A program made the translations under genes and the position numbers. A stretch of 7,354 nucleotides of DNA from Deltaproteobacteria bacterium (GTDB lineage Bacteria > Myxococcota_A > UBA796 > UBA2385). Shown here piece after piece: positions 1-7,354 of the stretch; within the stretch, counting starts at the first letter, position 1, and each line of letters starts with the position of its first letter. The DNA lies in NCBI GenBank assembly GCA_947462115.1, contig CANHON010000231.1, forward strand, positions 1-7,354. The letters run 5' to 3'. The notes beneath the pieces are model-generated. The model did no database searches. It was not told the origin of the DNA and worked only from the letters and a program-made list of their open reading frames with translations.

Positions 1-1
1 G

Positions 2-388
2 GAATCAGGGTCGTTCACCCGGATGGAGGGCGATGGCTCGGGCCTGCTCCCGGTGCGGGGCGACGCCGCCTGGGGACCGGTCGAGCTCGGTCAGGCCACG
101 GCCGAGCGGTGGAGCAGCGGCGGCTTCAACGCCTTGGCCGACCTCGGTCGCTTCGCGGAGATCGGCCAGCGGCTGGGCGCGCCGGCCGAGGCCTTGGACG
201 AGGTGCGCGGCCACGTGCGCGAGGTGCTGGGGCGCAGCCGCGGAAACCCCGGGTTCTTCGACGCGTTTCCGCCCAACGTGGTGGTGGACGAGGCCGATGG
301 GCCGCCGCTGCTCTGGGCCGACGCCGAGCTCGAGGCCGACGAGCAGGTCGGCCCTCCACAGGTGCCGGACATCGGCGACTTCCTGTAG
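2..388 (+). CDS. C-terminal part of an unrecognised protein (5' end outside the window)
   Basis: The reading frame is open from the left edge (first full codon at position 2) to a TAG at 386-388, giving 128 codons of a protein whose start lies outside the window. An internal ATG at 23 is available, but the frame stays open upstream of it, so I treat the gene as truncated. Codons end almost always in G or C, as in the ATP synthase genes, which supports real coding in this frame. The residues are mixed and acidic, with no transmembrane stretch and no cysteines. The middle looks helical (around FNALADLGRFAEIGQRLG) and the C-terminus is rich in Asp, Glu and Pro, ending in PDIGDFL. I do not recognise a family or catalytic motif and give no function. 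It converges on the ion channel gene, with 19 nt between the stop codons. Confidence 0.65.
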   Translation, partial: ESGSFTRMEGDGSGLLPVRGDAAWGPVELGQATAERWSSGGFNALADLGRFAEIGQRLGAPAEALDEVRGHVREVLGRSRGNPGFFDAFPPNVVVDEADGPPLLWADAELEADEQVGPPQVPDIGDFL

Positions 389-407
389 GCGCAGCGGAGG
401 GGGCGCT

Positions 408-1322
408 TCAGCTCTGGTGCTCGGGGTGGGCACCTTCAGCCTTGCGGAGGCGCACCCGGAGGTTGTGGAGCTCCGCCTGGAGGTCTCCCACCTTGTCTAC
501 CAGCTGGTTGAGGTCGTCTTCGACCGAGGGCGCGCCGTCTCGCTGCAGGTTGGCCATGCGATCGGCCTCTACGTTCTCGGCGCGGGCCTCTTCCATGCCG
601 CCCATGATGACGCCGATGAACAGGTTGAGGATGACCATCGAGCCCAACAACATGAATGAAATGAAGAAGATGGCCCCAAAAGTGGGGTGCGCGGTGCTGT
701 GGGTGCACATGCTGGCGAAGTCTTGGTAGCCGAAGCGCTCGCAGCCGAACATGTTGATGTACATGACATCAGTCCAGGCGTCGCCGGTCACCAGCCGGAA
801 CAGCGAGACCATGGCGATGGGCAGGCTGCCGAAGTGGCGGGGGTCGTTCTGACCGAAGATGAAGACGCCGGCGACGGAGTAGACGTAGAACAGCAGGCTC
901 AGCAGCAGCGCGACGTAGCCCATGCTGGGGATGGACTTGAGGAGCGCGCCGACCAGCACCTGCAGCTTGGGCAGCGCCCGCACCAGCTTGAGCACCCGGA
1001 GCAGGCGCGCGAGGCGCAGCACCGCGACGTACTGGCCAGCGACCGGCATGTAGCAGACCGCGACGATCAGGAAGTCGAACACGTTCCAGGGGTCGCGGAA
1101 GTAGCGCCAGGGGCGGCTGCCCTCTGCGCCGATCTTGGTGACGGCCTCGACGGTGAAGATCGCCAGGATCACCTTGTCGATGATGTGGAGGGGGCCGCCG
1201 ATGCGCTCGATGATCTCCGGCGAAGTCTCCAGGCCGACGATGACGCCAGCGATCAGAATGACCGCTGTTACGAGGTTCTGGAAGCGGTGCGACTCGGCGA
1301 TCGACCTAAAGAGCTGGACCAT
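408..1322 (-). CDS. Voltage-gated cation channel, single six-TM domain (NaChBac-like ion transport protein)
   Basis: A 304-residue inner-membrane channel subunit expected to assemble as a homotetramer. Visible parts: S1 at about 14-31; S2 at about 47-64 with the conserved acidic E59; S3 at about 80-94 with D83; S4 at 99-117 with R103, R106, R109, K112 and R115 spaced every three residues, the hallmark voltage sensor; S5 at about 133-156; a pore helix leading to the filter T179-G-D-A-W-T-D185; S6 at about 216-241 with NLFIGVI at 233-239. A polar neck follows, then a coiled coil at 267-292. Length and layout fit the BacNav family. The filter has Asp where NaChBac and NavAb have Glu, plus a second Asp at its end, so calcium or mixed cation conduction is plausible but not shown. 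The ATG at 1322 is the only reasonable start, because an in-frame TAA lies 13 codons upstream and no GTG, TTG or CTG lies between. No good Shine-Dalgarno precedes it. It lies 207 nt downstream of atpC on the same strand, and whether it is cotranscribed is unclear. Confidence 0.93.
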   Translation of the reverse strand: MVQLFRSIAESHRFQNLVTAVILIAGVIVGLETSPEIIERIGGPLHIIDKVILAIFTVEAVTKIGAEGSRPWRYFRDPWNVFDFLIVAVCYMPVAGQYVAVLRLARLLRVLKLVRALPKLQVLVGALLKSIPSMGYVALLLSLLFYVYSVAGVFIFGQNDPRHFGSLPIAMVSLFRLVTGDAWTDVMYINMFGCERFGYQDFASMCTHSTAHPTFGAIFFISFMLLGSMVILNLFIGVIMGGMEEARAENVEADRMANLQRDGAPSVEDDLNQLVDKVGDLQAELHNLRVRLRKAEGAHPEHQS

Positions 1323-1387
1323 GAGGGCACCGAATGCGGAGGGGGTGGTGGGCCCGCCCTGTTAGCGTGCAGAGCGGCGCTGCGACA

Positions 1388-1403
1388 GGCGCCTCGCGGC
1401 GCC
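1388..1403. repeat. Perfect 6-bp inverted repeat (hairpin)
   Basis: GGCGCC at 1388-1393 and again at 1398-1403 are self-complementary arms around a TCGC loop, giving a GC-only 6-bp stem. No T-run follows on either strand, so it is not a standard intrinsic terminator. In sequence this rich in GC it could be chance. It lies 66 nt upstream of the channel start, where it could affect the leader of that transcript. Confidence 0.3.
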
Positions 1404-1468
1404 GAATGACCCGCTGGTGGGCTTCTTCGGGGGCGCGCTCGGGTTTCGTCGCGTTGCGTACCGGCGCC

Positions 1469-1502
1469 GAAAAGGCGAACGGCCCAGGGCAGCGCCCAGG
1501 CC
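1469..1502 (-). terminator. Weak candidate terminator downstream of atpC
   Basis: Read on the minus strand, 1502-1481 can fold as a GGCC/GGCC outer stem and a GGGC/GCCC inner stem around a GCT loop, with a T-T mismatch and one bulge. A TTTT run starts 7 nt further on (1473-1470). It sits about 28 nt after the atpC stop, where the operon's terminator would be expected. The distance to the T-run and its shortness make this a tentative call. Confidence 0.22.
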
Positions 1503-1529
1503 GTCGGGGAGAGCGGCGCCGCGGGCGTT

Positions 1530-1919
1530 TTAGGCGTCGATGCGGGCCGTGGCCAGCTCAACGGCCGCCTGCGCCTCGAGCCACTCCACGCTGTCGGGCG
1601 CGGCGGCGGTGAGCCGGTTCGTCGCGTCGGCCAGCGCCTTGGCGGCGGCGGCCTTGTCCACGGCGCTGTGGGGCTCGCAGAGGTCGACGAGCAGCGTGAC
1701 GCTGCTGCTGCTGACCTCAGCGAAGCCGCGCCCCACCAAAAAGCGGGTCAAGCCGCCCTTCTGGTGGAGGGTCACGACGCCGGCGCGGGTGGCGCTGAGG
1801 AGCAGGGCGTGCCCCTCAAGGGCGCCGAACTCGCCGTTCAGACCGGGGGCCTGCACTTCGTCCACCGTGCCCTGCCAGGCGACGGCGGCGGGGGTCACAA
1901 TTTGGACGCTGAGGGACAT
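1530..1919 (-). CDS. atpC: F1Fo ATP synthase epsilon subunit
   Basis: Epsilon subunit of the F1 central stalk. It binds gamma, contacts the c ring and can inhibit ATP hydrolysis through its C-terminal helices. The 129 residues are close to the usual 130-140. The N-terminal beta-sandwich shows the family pattern: VQIVTPAAVAWQGTVDEVQAPGLNGEFG, with the GHALLLSATRAGVV segment at 36-49, equivalent to the GHAPLLT region of other epsilons. Residues about 86-129 are Ala-rich and helical and form the C-terminal two-helix domain, ending ARIDA. The ATG at 1919 lies 2 nt after the atpD stop (TGA TC ATG). Its likely Shine-Dalgarno (AAGGAAG) is inside the end of atpD, so translation is probably coupled. 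It is the last gene of the ATP synthase cluster. Confidence 0.96.
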   Translation of the reverse strand: MSLSVQIVTPAAVAWQGTVDEVQAPGLNGEFGALEGHALLLSATRAGVVTLHQKGGLTRFLVGRGFAEVSSSSVTLLVDLCEPHSAVDKAAAAKALADATNRLTAAAPDSVEWLEAQAAVELATARIDA

Positions 1920-1921
1920 GA

Positions 1922-3412
<1,491 letters not shown>

Positions 3413-3492
3413 GAGCGTCTCCTAGTTCTGGCGATTCGTTGCGGTTCGATGGGACACGGCAGGGCGGCCGGCGGCGGCGCGGCCCCGTCGCA

Positions 3493-4386
3493 TCAGAGGG
3501 CTTCCGCCCCGCTGACGATCTCGATGAGCTCTTTCGTGATCGCCGCCTGGCGGGCGCGGTTGTATTCGAGGGTGAGCCGGCTGATGAGGTCCGACGCGTT
3601 GCGGGTGGCCGCGTCCATGGCGGTCATGCGCTTGGCCTGCTCGCCGGCCTGGGTCTCGAGCAGCGCCTGGAACAGCTGGGTGCGGAGGCTCATCGGGAGC
3701 AGCCGGGCCATCAGCGAAGAGGCGTCGGGCTCGAAGATGAAGTCTTCGGTCGCGCCACCATCGTCGCCGCTGGTCTGCGCAGAGGCCTGGTTGGCGTCGT
3801 GCAGCTTCATCGGCAGCAGCTGCAGGAAGGTGGGCTCCTGCGACAGCACCGAGCGGTAGCGGTTGTAGGCGAGGTAGGCCTCCGAGAAGGTGTCCTCGGC
3901 GAGCTCGCGCTGCAGCCGCACGGAGAGCGCATCAGCGATCTCCGGGTAGTTCCGCGGGTTGAGGTCGATCACCGCGTCGGCGATGGTGTAGCTGCGACGG
4001 GCGAAGTGCTGGCGGCCCTTCTTGCCGTAGCAGACGATCCGGACGTTCTTGCCGGCGGCCACGAGCTTATCGATCTCGATCTGCGTGTTGCGGTTGATGA
4101 TCGCGTTGAAGTTACCGCAAAGACCACGGTCGGCCGTCATGATGACGACCAGGACCTCAGCTTGGACCTCGGGCTGGCGAAGCAGCGGGTGGTCGAGCCC
4201 CTCGCCGCCGGCCGCGACCACCCGCTTGAGCGTGCGTTCGAGGGCCTGCTGGAAGGGTCGGGCCGAGGTCGCCGCCTGCGTGGCCCGGTTCAGCTTGGCG
4301 CTGGACACGAGCTTCATCGCGCGGGTGATCTGGCGGGTGTTCTTCACCGACCCGATGCGGTTGCGGATGTCGCGAAGGGAGGCCAT
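3493..4386 (-). CDS. atpG: F1Fo ATP synthase gamma subunit
   Basis: Gamma is the rotating central shaft of F1. Its N- and C-terminal helices form a coiled coil inside the alpha3beta3 ring. The 297 residues are typical. The N-terminal helix (MASLRDIRNRIGSVKNTRQI, continuing TRAMKLVSSAKL) and the C-terminal helix at about 251-297 (ASDLISRLTLEYNRARQAAI, then TKELIEIVSGAEAL) match the strongly conserved family ends. The central Rossmann-like part carries TADRGLCGNFN at 84-94, equivalent to SDRGLCG in E. coli. Residues about 199-215 (QASAQTSGDDGGATEDF) are a low-complexity surface loop before the IFEPDASSL segment. A GGAG lies 5 nt before the ATG at 4386. The gaps are 88 nt to atpA upstream and 80 nt to atpD downstream. 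Gaps of this size are somewhat larger than elsewhere in the cluster, but I see no promoter in them. Confidence 0.98.
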   Translation of the reverse strand: MASLRDIRNRIGSVKNTRQITRAMKLVSSAKLNRATQAATSARPFQQALERTLKRVVAAGGEGLDHPLLRQPEVQAEVLVVIMTADRGLCGNFNAIINRNTQIEIDKLVAAGKNVRIVCYGKKGRQHFARRSYTIADAVIDLNPRNYPEIADALSVRLQRELAEDTFSEAYLAYNRYRSVLSQEPTFLQLLPMKLHDANQASAQTSGDDGGATEDFIFEPDASSLMARLLPMSLRTQLFQALLETQAGEQAKRMTAMDAATRNASDLISRLTLEYNRARQAAITKELIEIVSGAEAL

Positions 4387-4474
4387 GGGGGCTCCAAGAC
4401 GGAGGCTGGGCGCTGGAGCGCGAAGCTAAAGCGCAGGGCTGAGGCGCGGCGGTGCGCCCCAGCGGGTCAAACGA

Positions 4475-6004
<1,530 letters not shown>

Positions 6005-6012
6005 GACGAGCG

Positions 6013-6017
6013 CTCCT
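6013..6017 (-). promoter_or_regulatory. Ribosome-binding site of atpA
   Basis: AGGAG on the minus strand, 8 nt before the ATG at 6004-6002. It decides the start: translation begins at MSIRAEE, the conserved alpha N-terminus, not at the upstream ATG at 6037. Confidence 0.8.
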
Positions 6018-6066
6018 GCCCGAACTCGGGAGAACAAGGGGGAAAAGGAGGTGCTGCGCGGGCCCC

Positions 6067-6663
6067 TTAGGCCTCGGCGACAGCCCCGGCGTTGCTGAGG
6101 GAGAGCTCGCGGGCGTCGGCGCCCCGCGCGAGGGTGCGGTGCAGGGCCTCAAGGCGACCGCGCACGCTGGAGTCGTAGACCTTGCCGCCGACTTGGGCGA
6201 CCATGCCGCCGATCAGGCTCGCGTCCACGTCGAAGCTGACGATGACAGTGCGGCCGGTGGCCTTCGCGAGGCCATGCTCGACATGGGCGGCCGTCACCGC
6301 GTCGAGGGGACGCGCGGTGGTGACGGTGGCGCGGACGCGGCCCGCCAGCTCATCGGCCATGGCTTCAAAAGCGCGGGTGATGTCGGGGAGCGCGTCGAAG
6401 CGGCTCTTGTCGAGGACCAAGCGCATGAAGTTGTTGACGAAGGGGTGCAGGCCGCTGCGGCTGAGCACCGCGTCCAGCACCGCGTGGCGCTCGGCTTGCG
6501 GGATGCCGGGGTTGATGAGAACGCCGCGCAGCTGACCATTGTTGAGGTCGAGGGTGCCCTGCATCTGCTGAAGGCCGGCCCGGATCGGGTCCAGCGCGCC
6601 TTCGGCTTGGCCGAGCAAGATCAGGGCCCGCGCATAGCGCCGGGCGAGCGATCCATCAGCCAT
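6067..6663 (-). CDS. atpH: F1Fo ATP synthase delta subunit (OSCP homologue)
   Basis: Delta sits on top of F1 and ties the alpha3beta3 head to the b/b' peripheral stalk. The 198 residues are slightly longer than the usual 175-185, and the excess is an Ala-rich tail after about residue 180. The N-terminal helical domain begins LARRYARALILLGQ. The conserved FVNNFMRLVLDKSRFDALPDI segment is at 75-95. The C-terminal family signature, DASLIGGMVAQVGGKVYDSS and on through VRGRLEAL, runs from 147 to 174. I place the start at 6663 (MADGSLARRYA), since the upstream ATG at 6696 would add a basic extension not typical of delta. The gene overlaps the end of atpF by 8 nt (ATGGCTGA), which implies coupled translation. 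Sequence conservation is modest, as is normal for delta, but the signature is clear. Confidence 0.96.
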   Translation of the reverse strand: MADGSLARRYARALILLGQAEGALDPIRAGLQQMQGTLDLNNGQLRGVLINPGIPQAERHAVLDAVLSRSGLHPFVNNFMRLVLDKSRFDALPDITRAFEAMADELAGRVRATVTTARPLDAVTAAHVEHGLAKATGRTVIVSFDVDASLIGGMVAQVGGKVYDSSVRGRLEALHRTLARGADARELSLSNAGAVAEA

Positions 6664-7291
6664 TGTGCACCCCCTCAGCCTTGGTCTGGCCCGCACCGAC
6701 GGAGCTCAGGAATTCCCGGTCGAGGCGCTTGTGGTCTTCCTCGTTGATCTGGCTCACGACCGCGGTGGTGGCCAGGTCGATGGCGATGCGGGCGGCCTCG
6801 GCGCGCAGGGCCGCGCGGGCGCGCTCGCCCTCTTCGCGCAGGCTGCGCTCGGCGGAGCGACGCAAGCTCTCGGCGTCCTCGCGGGCCTTGGCCACGATCA
6901 TGCGGTGCTCGTCGGTCGCTGCGCGGTCGGCCTCGCTGCGCATGCGCTCCAGCTCGGCGTCGAAGCCGGCCAGCTTGGCGGTGACCTCGGCGAGCTGGGC
7001 CTGGGCCTCAGCCTCTGCGCGGGCCGCCGATTCAATGTCGTGGGCGATCTGCTGACGGCGCGCCGCCAGCGCCGGCCCGATCTTTCCGCGCGCGAGGTAG
7101 CCCAGCAGACCGAGCAGCAGCCCCAGGTTGACCGCGTGGAGGGCGATCTCTTTGAGGGGGATGCCATCGTGGTGCTCTGCGCCTGCAGCGGCGCCGCCGC
7201 TGGCGAAGGCGAGCGCGGGGACGGCCATCAGCAGGGCAGCGGCGCCGAAGCGGATCGCGCGACTGAGGCGGGGAGAACGTTCGGAGCTCAT
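6656..7291 (-). CDS. atpF: F1Fo ATP synthase b subunit with signal-peptide-like N-terminus
   Basis: Subunit b of the peripheral stalk, which holds F1 still against the rotating c ring. The 211 residues are longer than the 156 of E. coli. Residues 1-12 are basic, 13-29 are hydrophobic (FGAAALLMAVPALAFA) and end in an AFA|SGG site, so the N-terminus looks like a cleavable signal peptide. A second hydrophobic helix at about 49-67 (IALHAVNLGLLLGLLGYLA) is the usual b membrane anchor. It is followed by RGKIGPALAARRQQI and a long charged Ala/Glu/Arg-rich helix to about 180 that forms the stalk coiled coil. The C-terminal VVSQINEEDHKRLDREFL is the delta-contacting end. Signal-bearing b subunits of this kind are known from deltaproteobacteria. 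The start at 7291 has a GGTGGGG-type site upstream and lies 4 nt after the stop of the previous gene. The end overlaps atpH by 8 nt. Confidence 0.94.
   Translation of the reverse strand: MSSERSPRLSRAIRFGAAALLMAVPALAFASGGAAAGAEHHDGIPLKEIALHAVNLGLLLGLLGYLARGKIGPALAARRQQIAHDIESAARAEAEAQAQLAEVTAKLAGFDAELERMRSEADRAATDEHRMIVAKAREDAESLRRSAERSLREEGERARAALRAEAARIAIDLATTAVVSQINEEDHKRLDREFLSSVGAGQTKAEGVHNG
6670..6676 (-). promoter_or_regulatory. Ribosome-binding site of atpH, inside atpF
   Basis: GAGGGGG on the minus strand, 6 nt before the ATG at 6663-6661, within the last codons of atpF. It is imperfect but correctly spaced. It supports the MADGSLARRYA start over the upstream ATG at 6696. Confidence 0.55.
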
Positions 7292-7295
7292 TGCT

Positions 7296-7354
7296 TTACC
7301 CCACCGCCGCGTGCAGCGGCCGACCGAGGACGCGGCCAGCGATCTGGGATGCGA
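7296..7354 (-). CDS. C-terminal end of a probable second b-type subunit (b') of ATP synthase (5' part outside the window)
   Basis: Eighteen codons followed by a TAA at 7298-7296, 4 nt before the atpF start. They read ASQIAGRVLGRPLHAAVG. The IAxRVLGR pattern is what many b and b' subunits have near their C-terminus (often written A..IA.K.LGR). In operons whose b subunit carries a signal-like N-terminus, the gene directly upstream is normally a second b-type subunit (b', called AtpX or AtpF'). The stop position, the tight spacing and the residue pattern all fit, but the fragment is short and the identification rests largely on context. If right, the peripheral stalk is a b/b' heterodimer. Confidence 0.55.
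   Translation of the reverse strand, partial: ASQIAGRVLGRPLHAAVG

Larger units (their letters stand above)
1323..1529. other. Intergenic gap between atpC and the channel gene
   Basis: This 207-nt gap is the longest in the window. It should hold the end of the ATP synthase transcript and any promoter of the channel gene. I see two hairpin-forming stretches (1388-1403 and 1481-1502), but no canonical -35/-10 pair reading toward the channel and no hairpin followed directly by a T-run. Short ORFs through it on both strands are Arg/Ala/Pro-rich and do not look like proteins. Confidence 0.6.

Noticed and set aside
389..407. Possible bidirectional terminator between the converging stops
   Set aside because: Only a 4-bp GCGC/GCGC stem with a long loop and no T-run in 19 nt.
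5..433. 142-codon minus-strand open frame opposite the left-edge gene
   Set aside because: It overlaps the 3' end of the channel gene on its own strand, and its protein is His/Arg/Pro-rich. The plus frame has the expected third-position GC.
1323..1400. Possible promoter for the channel gene
   Set aside because: No hexamer pair resembling -35/-10 with reasonable spacing is visible; only isolated AT-containing bits such as GCTAAC.
687..1409. 240-codon plus-strand open frame antisense to the channel gene
   Set aside because: It is a Gln/Asp/Ala-rich shadow of a channel gene whose six helices and filter are unmistakable.
1268..1612. Short ORFs crossing the atpC-channel gap (minus 1268-1561 and plus 1334-1612)
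   Set aside because: Both are Arg/Ala/Pro-rich, overlap real genes and lack ribosome-binding sites.
6005..6037. Upstream ATG for atpA adding 11 residues
   Set aside because: The added residues are not part of the conserved alpha N-terminus, and the AGGAG at 6013-6017 is placed for the ATG at 6004.
6664..6696. Upstream ATG for atpH adding 11 residues
   Set aside because: The extension is Arg-rich, lies within atpF and is not typical of delta. The GAGGGGG site fits the ATG at 6663.

Overview
The window is ordinary chromosomal core sequence from a high-GC Gram-negative bacterium. Nearly all of it is the minus-strand F1Fo ATP synthase operon, read from right to left: the last 18 codons of a probable b' subunit gene, then atpF (b), atpH (delta), atpA (alpha), atpG (gamma), atpD (beta) and atpC (epsilon). 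The genes are tightly packed: 4 nt between b' and b, an 8-nt overlap between b and delta, 2 nt between beta and epsilon, and 62 to 88 nt at the other junctions. The genes for the a and c subunits are not in the window, and neither is the operon promoter.

A b subunit with an N-terminal signal-peptide-like segment, preceded by a second b-type gene and followed by delta-alpha-gamma-beta-epsilon, is a layout I associate with deltaproteobacterial and myxobacterial lineages. In those groups atpB and atpE are often at another locus. Together with the very high GC at third codon positions this suggests Myxococcota, Desulfobacterota or relatives. This is an inference from architecture, not a database match.

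Downstream of atpC, after a 207-nt gap and on the same strand, is a 304-residue ion channel with one six-transmembrane voltage-gated domain. It has an S4 helix with five basic residues at every third position, a TGDAWTD selectivity filter, an NLFIGVI S6 motif and a C-terminal heptad-repeat coiled coil. This is the bacterial NaChBac-like (BacNav/CaV) family. The acidic filter makes calcium permeability plausible.

At the left edge the C-terminal 128 codons of an unrecognised plus-strand protein run tail-to-tail into the channel gene, with only 19 nt between the two stops.

The ATP synthase genes form one functional unit. Alpha, beta, gamma, delta and epsilon make the F1 motor and its connections, and b plus b' make the peripheral stalk. 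The channel may simply be an unrelated neighbour. I see no mobile elements, RNA genes or CRISPR arrays, and no evidence of a new multi-gene system. The points most worth checking are the channel's filter, the 24-26 residue insertion in beta, and a cysteine cluster in alpha.
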